This document shows positions 43,385-51,961 of a DNA stretch of 64,000 bases, one piece after another. A program made the translations under genes and the position numbers. Source of the DNA: Streptomyces cavernicola (GTDB taxonomy: Bacteria > Actinomycetota > Actinomycetes > Streptomycetales > Streptomycetaceae); NCBI RefSeq assembly GCF_029968035.1, contig NZ_JASCIQ010000009.1, positions 155,607 to 219,606 on the forward strand, written 5' to 3'. Within the stretch, counting starts at the first letter, position 1; each line of letters starts with the position of its first letter. The notes under the pieces are model-generated. The model searched no databases. It was not told the origin of the DNA and was given only the letters and a program-made list of their open reading frames with translations.

Positions 43385-44189
43385 GGTGCCCCCTCCAAGC
43401 CCTACGGACAGCCCCGAGGACTCCGCCCCCGGCCCCCCCAGCACCGGGGCTCCGTACCCGCACCCCGCCCGGGGCTGCCGCCCCTGGACCGCCGAAGGGC
43501 GCCGCCCCGGCCTCGCCCAGGGCTGCCCCCCTGCACCCCGCCACGGGGCTCCGCCCCGCACCCCCCGCCTGGGGCTGCGGACCCTGCACCCCCGCCACGG
43601 GGCTCCGCCCCGGACCCCGTTCCTGATCCCCTCCCCGCCCCTTCCCGAAAGACTGCCGTCGGCTGCAGGGGGCTCCGCCCCCGGACCCTGCCCGGGGCTG
43701 CCGCCCCTGGACCCCGCCTCGGGGCTGCCGCCCCGGGCCCCGGTCGTCCGTTGGCTGCCGCTTCGTCGTGGCCGGCCGCGCAGTTCCCCGCGCCCCCTTT
43801 CGGGGGCTCCCCCCCGCCCCCCCGGACCCCCGCTCCTCAAGCGCCGGAGGGGCTGGATTTGGGCGGGGTGGGGAGAGCGGGATCGGGTGGGGTGAGGAGG
43901 GCTGGATTTGGGCGGGGTGGGGAAGGCGGGATCGGGTGGGGTGGGGCGGGATTTGCGCCGGAGGGGCTGGATTGTGCGGACTGGGGCTGGGGTGAGTGCC
44001 CCGACAGGGGCGCGGGGAACTGCGCGAGCAACCACAACAAAGCAGGCAGCCGAAAGACAGCCGGGACCTGGGGCGAAGCCCCGGTTTTCAGGAGTGCGGG
44101 GGCTCCGCCGCGTGGGCGCGAGCGGCCACGACGGCGCGGCAGCCGGAGAACACAGCGCCGCAGGCTTTCGGGAAGGGGCGGGGTGGGGG
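43385..44189. repeat. Largest dispersed GC-rich repeat block, with an inverted core copy
   Basis: The 960-base gap 43332-44291 has no credible gene. Bases 43385-43627 are a run of GGGGCTCCGCCCC-type and GGGGCTGCCGCCCC-type hairpins. A C-rich end (ATCCCCTCCCCGCCCCTTCC, 43626-43645) opens the main element. An inverted core copy lies at about 43771-43798, a direct copy near 44007-44034, and the G-rich end at 44164-44189. Several GATTTGGGCGGGGTGGGG units between 43850 and 43960 form a local tandem array. Bases 44190-44291 are further hairpin-rich sequence. Confidence 0.8.
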
Positions 44190-44291
44190 CTGTGACATGG
44201 GCGACTCCCACCGCGTGCGGGCGGCTGCCGCGGCGCGGTGGGCGCAAGACGACCGGGGACCGGGGGCCGGGGGCGGAGCCCCGGGGTTGGG

Positions 44292-45071
44292 TCAGACGCG
44301 TTCGACCAGGTCCGCGATCGAGTTGACGATCTTCGACGGCCGGAACGGATAGCGGTCGACCTCGGACTCCTTCGTGAGGCCCGTCAGGACCAGGAAGGTC
44401 TCCATCCCCGCCTCCAGTCCGGCCAGGACATCCGTGTCCATCCGGTCCCCGATCATCGCGCTGGTCTCGGAGTGCGCCCCGATCGCGTTCAACCCCGTCC
44501 GCATCATCAACGGATTCGGCTTGCCCGCGAAGTACGGGTCCTTGCCGGTCGCCTTGGTGATCAGCGCCGCCACCGCCCCGGTCGCGGGCAGCGGCCCCTC
44601 CAGGCTGGGCCCGGTCTCGTCCGGGTTGGTGCAGATGAACCGCGCACCGTTGTTGATGAGCCGGACGGCCTTCGTCATGGCCTCGAAGCTGTACGTACGG
44701 GTCTCGCCGAGCACCACGTAATCCGGGGCGTGATCCGTCAGTACGTACCCGATGTCGTGCAGGGCCGTGGTGAGCCCGGCCTCGCCGATGACGTACGCGG
44801 TGCCGCCGGGCCGCTGGTCGTCGAGGAACTTCGCGGTGGCGAGCGCGGACGTCCAGATGTTCTCGACGGGCACTTCGAGGCCCATCCGCTTCAGCCGTGC
44901 GTGCAGGTCACGGGCGGTGTAGATGGAGTTGTTGGTGAGCACGAGGAAGGGCTTGCCGGACTCCTGCAGGCGCTTGATGAAGGCGTCGGCGCCGGGGATG
45001 GGCACGCCCTCATGGATGAGGACTCCGTCCATGTCGGTGAGCCAGGATTCGATCGGCTTGCGCTCTGCCAC
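44292..45071 (-). CDS. HAD-IIA family phosphatase (NagD-like)
   Basis: The protein has 259 residues from GTG 45071, with GGAG about 10 bases upstream. The HAD nucleophile motif is WLTDMDGVLIHEG, the second motif is FLVLTNNSIYT, and the third and fourth are GKPNPLMM and MIGDRMDTDV. The long central cap domain (about 80-180) is that of the IIA subgroup: NagD, 4-nitrophenylphosphatase and phosphoglycolate phosphatases. The physiological substrate is unknown. It lies 123 bases downstream of a phosphonate-type transporter gene set but is probably a separate gene. Confidence 0.87.
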   Translation of the reverse strand: MAERKPIESWLTDMDGVLIHEGVPIPGADAFIKRLQESGKPFLVLTNNSIYTARDLHARLKRMGLEVPVENIWTSALATAKFLDDQRPGGTAYVIGEAGLTTALHDIGYVLTDHAPDYVVLGETRTYSFEAMTKAVRLINNGARFICTNPDETGPSLEGPLPATGAVAALITKATGKDPYFAGKPNPLMMRTGLNAIGAHSETSAMIGDRMDTDVLAGLEAGMETFLVLTGLTKESEVDRYPFRPSKIVNSIADLVERV

Positions 45072-45194
45072 GGGACTGATCTCCGCTCTGCACCGGGTGG
45101 ACCGTACGTCCGTCAGCGTACGGGGCGGGCCCGGCCCCTGACCCGCCCCGTTCGCCCTGCGGACACTCCCGCGCACGCTTCCCCGTGCGCACGC

Positions 45195-46265
45195 TCAGCT
45201 GCCCGTCGCCGACTTCCAGTCCTCCACGTACGTCGGAAGGTTCTTCTCGATGTCCGACCAGTCCGGCTGGAAGACCTCGACGCCGTCCATCAGCTCGGTC
45301 AGGGCGGTCGCGTTGGCGTCGGTCGCCTTGATGTCGCCGCGGGCCGCGAAGCCGCCGCCGACGGAGCTGACCTGCTGCTGCGCCTTCTCGCTGAGCATGA
45401 AGTCGAGGAGCTTCTTGCCGTTCTCGGTGTGCGGGGCGCCCTTGACCAGGCCCGCGGCGTACGGCAGGGCGAAGGTGGTCGGCTTGGCGCCCGGCTTCGA
45501 GGAGGTCTTCGGGAACCAGATGCCCAGGTTCGGCATGGACTTGGACTGGGCGAAGTTCATCTGCACGTCGCCGTTGGCCACGAGCAGCTCGCCCTTGTCT
45601 GTCTTGGGCGCGAGCTTCGACGTGGACGAGGACGGGCCGACGTTGTTGGCCTGCAGCTTCTTCAGGTAGGCCATGGCCTTGTCCTTCGAGCCGAAGTCGT
45701 GCATGGCCTTGATGAGGACGGCGGTGCCGTCGCCGGCGACGCCGGGCGTGGAGTACTGCAGCTTGTTCTTGTACTTGGCGTCGAGCAGCTCCTCCCAGGT
45801 GGCCGGGGGCTGCTTCAGCTCCTTCTTGTTGTGGATGAAGGAGAAGTAGTTGTTGACGACGGCGGTCCAGCTGCCGTCGGCGGCCTTGTCGGCGCCGGCG
45901 ACCTGCTCGGATCCCTCCGCCTTGTACGGGGCCAACAGGCCCTTGCTCTGGGCCTGTTGGATGAACGGCGGCAGGGTGACCATGACGTCGGCCTGGGTGT
46001 TGGACTTCTCGCGCAGGGCGCGCTGCACCATCTCGCCCGAGCCGCCCTCGACGTACTCGACCTTGATGCCGGTCTTCTTCTCGAAGTCCTTGAAGACCTG
46101 GTCGTACCAGCCGTCGCCGTTCTCGCCCTTGAGGCCGTCGGCGCTGTAGACGGTGACGACCTTCTCGTCGGCGGACGCGGCGCCGCCGCAGGCGGTGAGG
46201 GAACCGGCGAGGACGAGGCTGCCGACGACGGCCGCTATGGCCTTGGCTGTGGCTTGGGTGCGCAT
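45195..46265 (-). CDS. 2-Aminoethylphosphonate-type ABC solute-binding lipoprotein
   Basis: From ATG 46265 the protein has 356 residues. A signal peptide with lipobox SLTACGG marks a lipoprotein. The body is an iron/thiamine/phosphonate-type class of binding protein (VVTVYSADGLKGENGDGWYD, VKVEYVEGGSGEMVQRALR, YSTPGVAGDGTAVLIK). The gene context (two permeases, ATPase, phosphonatase-like hydrolase) supports 2-aminoethylphosphonate or a relative (PhnS-like). Sequence alone does not exclude other anionic ligands. It is last in a leftward operon, with tandem 12-bp repeats between it and the upstream permease gene. Confidence 0.82.
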   Translation of the reverse strand: MRTQATAKAIAAVVGSLVLAGSLTACGGAASADEKVVTVYSADGLKGENGDGWYDQVFKDFEKKTGIKVEYVEGGSGEMVQRALREKSNTQADVMVTLPPFIQQAQSKGLLAPYKAEGSEQVAGADKAADGSWTAVVNNYFSFIHNKKELKQPPATWEELLDAKYKNKLQYSTPGVAGDGTAVLIKAMHDFGSKDKAMAYLKKLQANNVGPSSSTSKLAPKTDKGELLVANGDVQMNFAQSKSMPNLGIWFPKTSSKPGAKPTTFALPYAAGLVKGAPHTENGKKLLDFMLSEKAQQQVSSVGGGFAARGDIKATDANATALTELMDGVEVFQPDWSDIEKNLPTYVEDWKSATGS

Positions 46266-46288
46266 GACGTTTCGACTCTCTCTACGGG

Positions 46289-46346
46289 GATTCAGCACGA
46301 GATTCAGCACGAGATTCAGCACGGGTTTCAGCACGGGATTCAGCGG
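46289..46346. repeat. Five tandem 12-bp repeats (GATTCAGCACGA)
   Basis: Units start at 46289, 46301, 46313, 46325 and 46337; the fourth has GTTTC and the fifth is shortened. The last overlaps the stop of the permease gene. The array fills the gap before the binding-protein gene. Confidence 0.85.
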
Positions 46347-47137
46347 TACGAGGCGCGGGTGCGGATACGGGACACCGCGAGCAGCACGAGCAGCGTCGCG
46401 CCCATGAGGACCACGGCGACGGCGGAGCCGGTGAAGAGGGAGCCGCGGTCGGTGGCCGTGAAGATGCGGACGGGCAGCGGCAGCCAGTCCGGCGGGTAGA
46501 GCATCATCGTGGCGCTCAACTCGCCCATGGACAGGGCGAAGCAGAGCCCGGCGGCCGCGTTCAGGGACGGCAGGAGCAGCGGCAGCTTCACCCGCCACAG
46601 CACGTACGAGGGCGTGGCACCGAGGGACGCCGCGGCCTGCTCGTAGGCCGGGTCGAGGCGGACGATCGCCGCGGACACCGACTGGTAGGCGAACGCGGTG
46701 ACGAGGACGGTGTGGGCGAGGATCACGATCCAGCGGGTGCCGTTGAGCAGGAACGGCGGCTGCGAGAACGCGACGAGGACGGCGAGGCCGACGACCACCG
46801 AGGGCACGGCGACGGGCAGCATGAACAGCGTGTCCATGAGCCGTTTACCCCTCTTGCGCAGGGCGTGCGCGGCGAGCGCGGCCCAGCTGCCGACGAGGAG
46901 CGCGAGCAGGCCGGCGACCAGGGCGGTGACGAGGCTGGTGGTGAGCGCCTGCAGGGACTCGCCGCGGGTGGCGGCGGCGTAGTGCTCGACGGTCGGCCCG
47001 GAGGGGAACGCGCCGGACCAGTTGGTCGAGAACGACGCGGCGACGATCACGAGCAGCGGCACCGCGAACAGCGGCACGAAGAGCAGCAGGAACAGCGCCC
47101 AGAGCGCCCACCTGCCGCTGCGGCTATGCACCAACAC
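46340..47137 (-). CDS. ABC transporter permease (phosphonate-type), second
   Basis: The protein has 265 residues from GTG 47137. It has six membrane segments; the first is WALWALFLLLFVPLFAVPLL. The coupling loop is RLDPAYEQAAASLGATPSYV followed by VKLPLLLPSLNAA. It resembles the PhnV-type permease of 2-aminoethylphosphonate importers and other iron/spermidine-class permeases. Its start overlaps the first permease gene by 14 bases. The stop TGA sits in the tandem repeat that precedes the binding-protein gene. Confidence 0.85.
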   Translation of the reverse strand: MLVHSRSGRWALWALFLLLFVPLFAVPLLVIVAASFSTNWSGAFPSGPTVEHYAAATRGESLQALTTSLVTALVAGLLALLVGSWAALAAHALRKRGKRLMDTLFMLPVAVPSVVVGLAVLVAFSQPPFLLNGTRWIVILAHTVLVTAFAYQSVSAAIVRLDPAYEQAAASLGATPSYVLWRVKLPLLLPSLNAAAGLCFALSMGELSATMMLYPPDWLPLPVRIFTATDRGSLFTGSAVAVVLMGATLLVLLAVSRIRTRASYR

Positions 47138-48089
47138 GACGGCTCACCACCCGGTACAGGCCGTAGAGACTCACGGAGATCACCACGTTGACGACGGCGA
47201 CGACACAGGCGGCGGTCCAGTCCGACTCCAGGATCGCCTTGCTGTAGACGAGCGTCGGCAGGGTCGTGACGCCCTTCGCCCCGGTGAACAGGACGATCCC
47301 GAACTCGTTGAGACACATGATGAGTACGAGGCTGCCGCCGGCGGCGAGCGCGGGCAGCGCCTCGGGCAGGATCACCTGCCGCACGATCCGCGGGGCCTTC
47401 GCGCCGAGCGAGGAGGCGGCCTCGATCTGCGCGGTGTCGATCTGCGAGAACGCGGCGAGCAGCGGCCGCATCACGAACGGCGTGAAGTACGTGATCTCGG
47501 CGAGGAGCACGCCCCAGGGCGTCGTCAGGAATTGGAAGGGACCGCTCGCGGCGCCCGTGACGTCCGTCCACATCCCGTTGGCCATGCCGACCGTGCCGTA
47601 CACGAAGAGCAGCGCGAGCGTGATCAGGAACGACGGGAAGGAGAGGAAGACGTCCACGAACCGGGCGACGGCCTTCGCCCCGGGGAACGGCACGAACGCG
47701 ATGACGAGCGCCAGCACGAACCCGAGCACGAGACACCCGACGGTCGCCCCGACCGCCAGCCACACGGTCGTCCCGAGCGCCTCGCGGAACGCGGGGTCGG
47801 CGAACACGTCCGCGTACGGCTGGACCGACATCCCGCCTTCGAGCGGCGTGAACGACTGCTGCACGAGGAGGACGAGCGGATAGAGAAACACAACGCCGAG
47901 CGCGAGCACGGGCGGCAACGCCCACACCCACGTCGCCCGCTGCCTCAGCGGCTGCGGCTGCGGCTGCGGCTTCCGCCCCCACTGCTCCGCCGCCGCCCGC
48001 TGTGGGCAGATGTTCCGCAGGGCGGAACGGGTGGGCACAGCCCCACGTGCCGGGTGCGATTCGGTCAGGGGCCCAGCTGGACTACGCAT
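47124..48089 (-). CDS. ABC transporter permease (phosphonate-type), first
   Basis: From ATG 48089 the protein has 321 residues. The start lies 8 bases inside the ATPase gene end, as expected in this coupled operon. After a Gln/Pro-rich leader (KPQPQPQPLRQ) come six membrane segments (VLALGVVFLYPLVLLVQQSF first) and the loop QIDTAQIEAASSLGAKAPRI with ILPEALPALAA. It is a PhnU-type permease and should pair with the downstream permease. Confidence 0.83.
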   Translation of the reverse strand: MRSPAGPLTESHPARGAVPTRSALRNICPQRAAAEQWGRKPQPQPQPLRQRATWVWALPPVLALGVVFLYPLVLLVQQSFTPLEGGMSVQPYADVFADPAFREALGTTVWLAVGATVGCLVLGFVLALVIAFVPFPGAKAVARFVDVFLSFPSFLITLALLFVYGTVGMANGMWTDVTGAASGPFQFLTTPWGVLLAEITYFTPFVMRPLLAAFSQIDTAQIEAASSLGAKAPRIVRQVILPEALPALAAGGSLVLIMCLNEFGIVLFTGAKGVTTLPTLVYSKAILESDWTAACVVAVVNVVISVSLYGLYRVVSRRVGA

Positions 48090-49173
48090 CGGCAGCCACC
48101 CCGGCAGACAGCAACACCGCGTCCTCCGGCGCAAAGTGCAGGGCAACCTGCGAACCGAGCGCGGGCGGAGTCCGCAACTCCCGCACATCCGCCTTGACCC
48201 GCTGCCCAGCGACATCCACGTACAACCGATGCGTCGCCCCCCGCCACTGAACCTCGGCAACCGCACCCCGCAGGGTGTTCGCCCCCTCCCCGAGCCCGAC
48301 AAGGTGCGGCCGTACGCACAGGGTGGCCGTCGCCCCGGCCGCGACACCCGCCGTGTCGACCTTCAACTCGGCGTCGCCCAGGCGCACTTGCCCGGAACCG
48401 GAACCCACCCGCACCGGCAGCAGGTTCGCGTTGCCCACGAACGAGGCCGTGAACTCCGTACGAGGCGACCGGTACAGCTCCTGCGGCGTGCCGCAGTCCT
48501 GCAGGCGGGCCTTGTCCATGACGGCGATCCGGTCGGCCAGGGTGAGCGCCTCGACCTGGTCGTGGGTGACGTACAGGATCGAGACGTCCGGCAACTCCCG
48601 GTGCAGGCGGGCGAGTTCGGCGAGCATGCCGGACCTGAGCTGCGCGTCGAGCGCGGACAGCGGCTCGTCGAGGAGCAGCACGCCGGGCCGGATGGCGAGC
48701 GCGCGGGCGATGGCGACGCGCTGCTGCTGCCCGCCGGACAGCTCGCGTGGGTAGCGCTTGGCGTACGCGGCCATGCCGGTCATCTCCAGGGCCTCGGCGA
48801 CCCGCCCGGGTATCGCGGCCTTGTCGGCCTTCTGCGCCTTGAGGCCGAAGGCGACGTTGTCCTCGACGCGCAGGTGCGGGAAGAGCGCGTAGCTCTGCAC
48901 GACCATGCCGACGCCGCGGCGGTGCGGCGGCAGGTGCGTGACGTCCCGGTCGCCGATGTGGACGCGGCCGCGCGCGGGCGTCACGAATCCGGCGACCGCC
49001 CGCAGCGCGGTGGTCTTGCCGGAGCCGGACGGCCCGAGCAGCGCCATGACCTCGCCGCGCTCGACGGTCAGGTCGAGGGAGTCGAGCACGGTGTTCGAGC
49101 CGTACGCGACGCTCACACCGTCGAAGCGAATGCCGATGTCGCCGCCGACACCGTCGCCACCAACGCCGCTCAT
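48082..49173 (-). CDS. ABC transporter ATPase (phosphonate-type)
   Basis: This 363-residue protein has Walker A LLGPSGSGKTTALRA, Q-loop VVQSYALFPHLRVEDNVAFG, signature LSGGQQQRVAIARAL, Walker B VLLLDEPLSALD and switch His in YVTHDQVEAL. A C-terminal TOBE-type regulatory domain follows (about 260-363). It matches PhnT-like ATPases of the 2-aminoethylphosphonate family. The ATG at 49173 overlaps the hydrolase stop (ATGA). Confidence 0.87.
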   Translation of the reverse strand: MSGVGGDGVGGDIGIRFDGVSVAYGSNTVLDSLDLTVERGEVMALLGPSGSGKTTALRAVAGFVTPARGRVHIGDRDVTHLPPHRRGVGMVVQSYALFPHLRVEDNVAFGLKAQKADKAAIPGRVAEALEMTGMAAYAKRYPRELSGGQQQRVAIARALAIRPGVLLLDEPLSALDAQLRSGMLAELARLHRELPDVSILYVTHDQVEALTLADRIAVMDKARLQDCGTPQELYRSPRTEFTASFVGNANLLPVRVGSGSGQVRLGDAELKVDTAGVAAGATATLCVRPHLVGLGEGANTLRGAVAEVQWRGATHRLYVDVAGQRVKADVRELRTPPALGSQVALHFAPEDAVLLSAGVAADA

Positions 49174-49883
49174 CGCCCGAACTCCCCGAGCAGCAACGGC
49201 AGTTCGGCGACCGAGCCGAGGACGTGCGTGGCCCCGGCGGCGCGCAGCGCGTCCTTGTCGTGCGCGCCGGTGAGGACGCCCGCGACGACGGAGGCCCCGG
49301 AGCGGACGCCGGAGCGCATGTCGTACGCGGTGTCTCCGGCGACGGCGATCTCGCGGACGTCGTCGGCGGCGCCGGTGCGCAGCAGCGCGGCGAGCACCAT
49401 GTCCGGGTAGGGGCGGCCGCGGCCCCCTGCGTCGGCCGGGCAGAGGGTGAGCTCGACCAGGTCGCGCCAGCCGAGGGCGTCGAGGATGGCGTCCTGGGTG
49501 ACGCGGGCGAAGCCGGTGGTGAGGACGACGGTGCGGCCCGCGGCGCGCAGCTCCTCGATCGCCTCGCGGGCGCCGGGGATCGGGGCGATGCGGCCGCCGT
49601 CGACGAGTTCGCCGTACGCGGCCTCGAAGGCGGTGTTGGCGCGCTGCGCGAGGTCCTCGTCGCCGAACAGCGCCCGGAAGACGGTGATCTTGGACTCGCC
49701 CATCGTGTCTCGGACGTACTGCAGCTTCTGCTCGTGGTCCGCGGAGCCGGGCTCGACGCCGAGGCGTTCGGCGGCGCGGGAGAAGGCCTGCTCGACGAGG
49801 CCGCCGTCGGCGACGGTGGTGCCGGCCATGTCGAGGACGACGAGGCGGGGTTCGGGGTTCTTCGTGGTCAACTCGCTCACCAT
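49170..49883 (-). CDS. Phosphonatase-like HAD hydrolase
   Basis: From ATG 49883 the protein has 237 residues. The motif VVLDMAGTTVADGG is the DxAGT form typical of phosphonoacetaldehyde hydrolase (PhnX) and its relatives. The cap has MGESKITVFRALFG with a lysine at the place of the Schiff-base Lys. An arginine precedes the PYPDMVLAAL motif where normal HAD enzymes have Lys. These traits match the PhnX-like subgroup, so C-P bond cleavage of an aldehyde such as phosphonoacetaldehyde is likely. It is coupled by short overlaps to both neighbours. No PhnW transaminase is nearby; the adjacent FAD enzyme could make the aldehyde. Confidence 0.83.
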   Translation of the reverse strand: MVSELTTKNPEPRLVVLDMAGTTVADGGLVEQAFSRAAERLGVEPGSADHEQKLQYVRDTMGESKITVFRALFGDEDLAQRANTAFEAAYGELVDGGRIAPIPGAREAIEELRAAGRTVVLTTGFARVTQDAILDALGWRDLVELTLCPADAGGRGRPYPDMVLAALLRTGAADDVREIAVAGDTAYDMRSGVRSGASVVAGVLTGAHDKDALRAAGATHVLGSVAELPLLLGEFGR

Positions 49884-50998
49884 CCCAGTTCGTTGGCGGT
49901 GGTTTCGGCGATCGCCGGGGAACAGGTCATGCCGCGCCCGCCGGGCCCGGTGACCAGCCACACCCCGCCCCGCACCTGCTCGCGGTGGACGACGCGGGAG
50001 GTGTCGGTGCACTGCGCGTACACCCCGGCCCAGCGGCGCCGGATGCGGGGCAGCGGGCGGCCGAGGAAGCCCTCGACGACCTGCTTGAGGTGTTCGTACG
50101 GCTCCTCGACGAGGTCGAAGGCGAAGGGGTGCTCGTACTCGTGGGTGTCGCCGATGGTCAGCCCGCCGTCCGCGCGCTGCACCATGAGCAGCTGCATCTT
50201 GTGCGCGGCGGCGGTCGGCGTCTGGGCCTGGCCGGCGTTGAGGGCGTCGAGGGCCTCGGACCGGTACGCCGGGTAGTAGCGGAAGCTGTCCGCGTCGGCC
50301 ACGGAGGTGGGCAGGGTCTCGCCGAGCGGGTCGGTCTGCATCATCTGCAGGCGTACGCGGCGCACCGGCAGGTCGGGGGCCAGCTCGCGGACGAGGCCGC
50401 CGAGCCAGGCGCCGGTGCAGAGGACCACGGTGTCGCCGCTGTGCACGTCGCCGTGGTCGTCGCGGACGGCGTGCTCGCCGATGATCTCGCGGACCTCGCG
50501 GCCGCCGAGGAAGGTGTAGCGCCCGGAGGCCAGGAGGGCTTCCTTGAGGGCGAGTTGGGCGGTGCGCGGCTCGACGGCGGCGTCCCGCTCGCAGTACAGG
50601 GCGGCCTCGAACCCGCCCCGCAGGGCCGGGTTGTGCGCGCGGGCCTCGGTCGGCGTGAGCAGCTTGTAGCCGCGCGCCGGGGCGTCGTCCCGGGCGAGCG
50701 CGGCCTCCGCCACGGCGATCTCGGCGTCCGTGCGTACGGGGGTGAGCGAGCCGTTGGCCCGGAAGCCGAGCCTCGGCACGCGGGCGCCGATGCCCTCCCA
50801 CAGCTCGCGGGCGCGCAGTGCGGTGTCGAGCTCCTCGCCGCCCGCGCGTCCGCTGACCCAGATCTGCCCGAAGTTGCGCAGCGACGCCCCGCGGGCCTCG
50901 GTCTCGCGCTCGATGTGCACGACCTCATGGCCGCGTTCCACTGCCTGCCAGGCGTGCATGGTGCCCACCACGCCGGCTCCTACGACTACGACTCTCAT
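49877..50998 (-). CDS. FAD-dependent oxidoreductase of a phosphonate-use locus (TIGR03364-like)
   Basis: From ATG 50998 the protein has 373 residues. It opens with MRVVVVGAGVVGTMHAWQAV, the FAD-binding Rossmann motif. GQIWVSGRAGGEELDTALRA and the C-terminal GVWLVTGPGGRGMTCSPAIA place it with the DAO-type oxidoreductases that travel with PhnX-like hydrolases. These oxidise amines or N-methyl amines, and I infer conversion of an aminoalkylphosphonate to its aldehyde for the next enzyme. An upstream alternative start at 51070 adds a basic leader that looks untranslated. It leads the five-gene transporter operon. Confidence 0.8.
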   Translation of the reverse strand: MRVVVVGAGVVGTMHAWQAVERGHEVVHIERETEARGASLRNFGQIWVSGRAGGEELDTALRARELWEGIGARVPRLGFRANGSLTPVRTDAEIAVAEAALARDDAPARGYKLLTPTEARAHNPALRGGFEAALYCERDAAVEPRTAQLALKEALLASGRYTFLGGREVREIIGEHAVRDDHGDVHSGDTVVLCTGAWLGGLVRELAPDLPVRRVRLQMMQTDPLGETLPTSVADADSFRYYPAYRSEALDALNAGQAQTPTAAAHKMQLLMVQRADGGLTIGDTHEYEHPFAFDLVEEPYEHLKQVVEGFLGRPLPRIRRRWAGVYAQCTDTSRVVHREQVRGGVWLVTGPGGRGMTCSPAIAETTANELGW

Positions 50999-51072
50999 GC
51001 CGGAAACGGTCGTGGCGACCGGTGTCCCGCTCCGTACGACCCGGCGACGGGAAGGTGAACGAGCCCCCAAAC

Positions 51073-51086
51073 TTGGCCTAGACCCG
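51073..51086. promoter_or_regulatory. GntR/HutC-type operator candidate upstream of the phosphonate operon
   Basis: TTGGCCTAGACCCG contains GGCCTAGACC, a near-palindrome of the kind bound by HutC-subfamily GntR proteins. It lies 75 bases upstream of the FAD oxidoreductase start and near the end of the HutC-type regulator gene. Confidence 0.5.
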
Positions 51087-51151
51087 TTACCTTTCCGTGA
51101 TCATAAGGGGTGGGTACGGAGCGGGCGTTTCGGGCCGAACAGCCCCAACTC

Positions 51152-51916
51152 TCAGTGCCTGCTGGGCAGATGAGCGGTGAAGCTGAAGCGGTCGCCCCGG
51201 AACAGCGTCCGCACCCGCTCCAGGGGCCGCCCCCCGGTGTCCCGCGAGACCCGGTGGATGAGCAGCATCGGCAGTGCGGGCGGCGTGCCGATGAGCAGCG
51301 CCTCGCGCGGGGTGGCGAGCACGGTCTCGATCCGCTCGTCGGCGGCGCCGAAGCCGATGCCCAACTCGTCGTGCAGATAGGCGTAGAAGGACGAGTCGGG
51401 GTCGAAGTCGGCGTCGAGCCGCGGCACTCGGGCCACGCTGACGTACGTGCTCTCCAGACCCACCCGCTCGTCGTCCGCGAGCAGCACCCGCTCCAGGTGC
51501 CAGACGGGCTCGCCGCGCTCGGCCTCGATCTCCTCGGCGAGCGCGTCCGGGCACGGGAAGCGGTCCAGGGAGATCAACGTCCGCCCGGGGGTGCGGCCCT
51601 GGCGCCGTACGCCCTCGGTGTAACTGGCCAGGGCGAGCGGCTGCTCCAGCTTCGGCCCGGCGACGACGGTGCCGCGCCCGGCCCGGCGCAGCCGCCCTTC
51701 GAGCAGTAGCTCCCGCAGCGCCTGCCGCACGGTCTCGCGCGCGACGCCGTACCGCACGGACAGCTCCCGCTCGGTGGGCAGCAGCCCGCCCTCCCCCAAC
51801 TCGTCGAGCAGGGACGCTATCTGCGTCTTCACCGCGTAGTACTTGGGGATCCGTCCGTGCTCCGGAACCCCGGCCTTGACGGGGGCGCCGGGCTGCTGCT
51901 CGCTGGGGTAGTCCAC
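51152..51916 (-). CDS. GntR-family regulator, HutC/UTRA type
   Basis: The protein has 254 residues from GTG 51916. The winged helix is at about 25-90 (ELSVRYGVARETVRQALREL, GRGTVVAGPKL). The UTRA effector domain follows (VWHLERVLLADDERVGLEST, FYAYLHDELGIGFGAADERI, MLLIHRVSRDTGGRPLERVR). It is the same subfamily as PhnF and DasR. Its place upstream of the phosphonate operon makes it the likely local regulator. No strong ribosome binding site is visible at this start; TACGTACGGGTACGT repeats lie upstream. Confidence 0.85.
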   Translation of the reverse strand: MDYPSEQQPGAPVKAGVPEHGRIPKYYAVKTQIASLLDELGEGGLLPTERELSVRYGVARETVRQALRELLLEGRLRRAGRGTVVAGPKLEQPLALASYTEGVRRQGRTPGRTLISLDRFPCPDALAEEIEAERGEPVWHLERVLLADDERVGLESTYVSVARVPRLDADFDPDSSFYAYLHDELGIGFGAADERIETVLATPREALLIGTPPALPMLLIHRVSRDTGGRPLERVRTLFRGDRFSFTAHLPSRH

Positions 51917-51961
51917 GGAGGAACTCTAGATCCGGTACGTACGGGTACGTGCGGGGGAACG

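Noticed and set aside
43385..44291. Open frames of 75-317 codons in the repeat block
   Set aside because: All frames are open because of composition; residues are Pro/Arg/Gly-rich and the same repeats are non-coding elsewhere.
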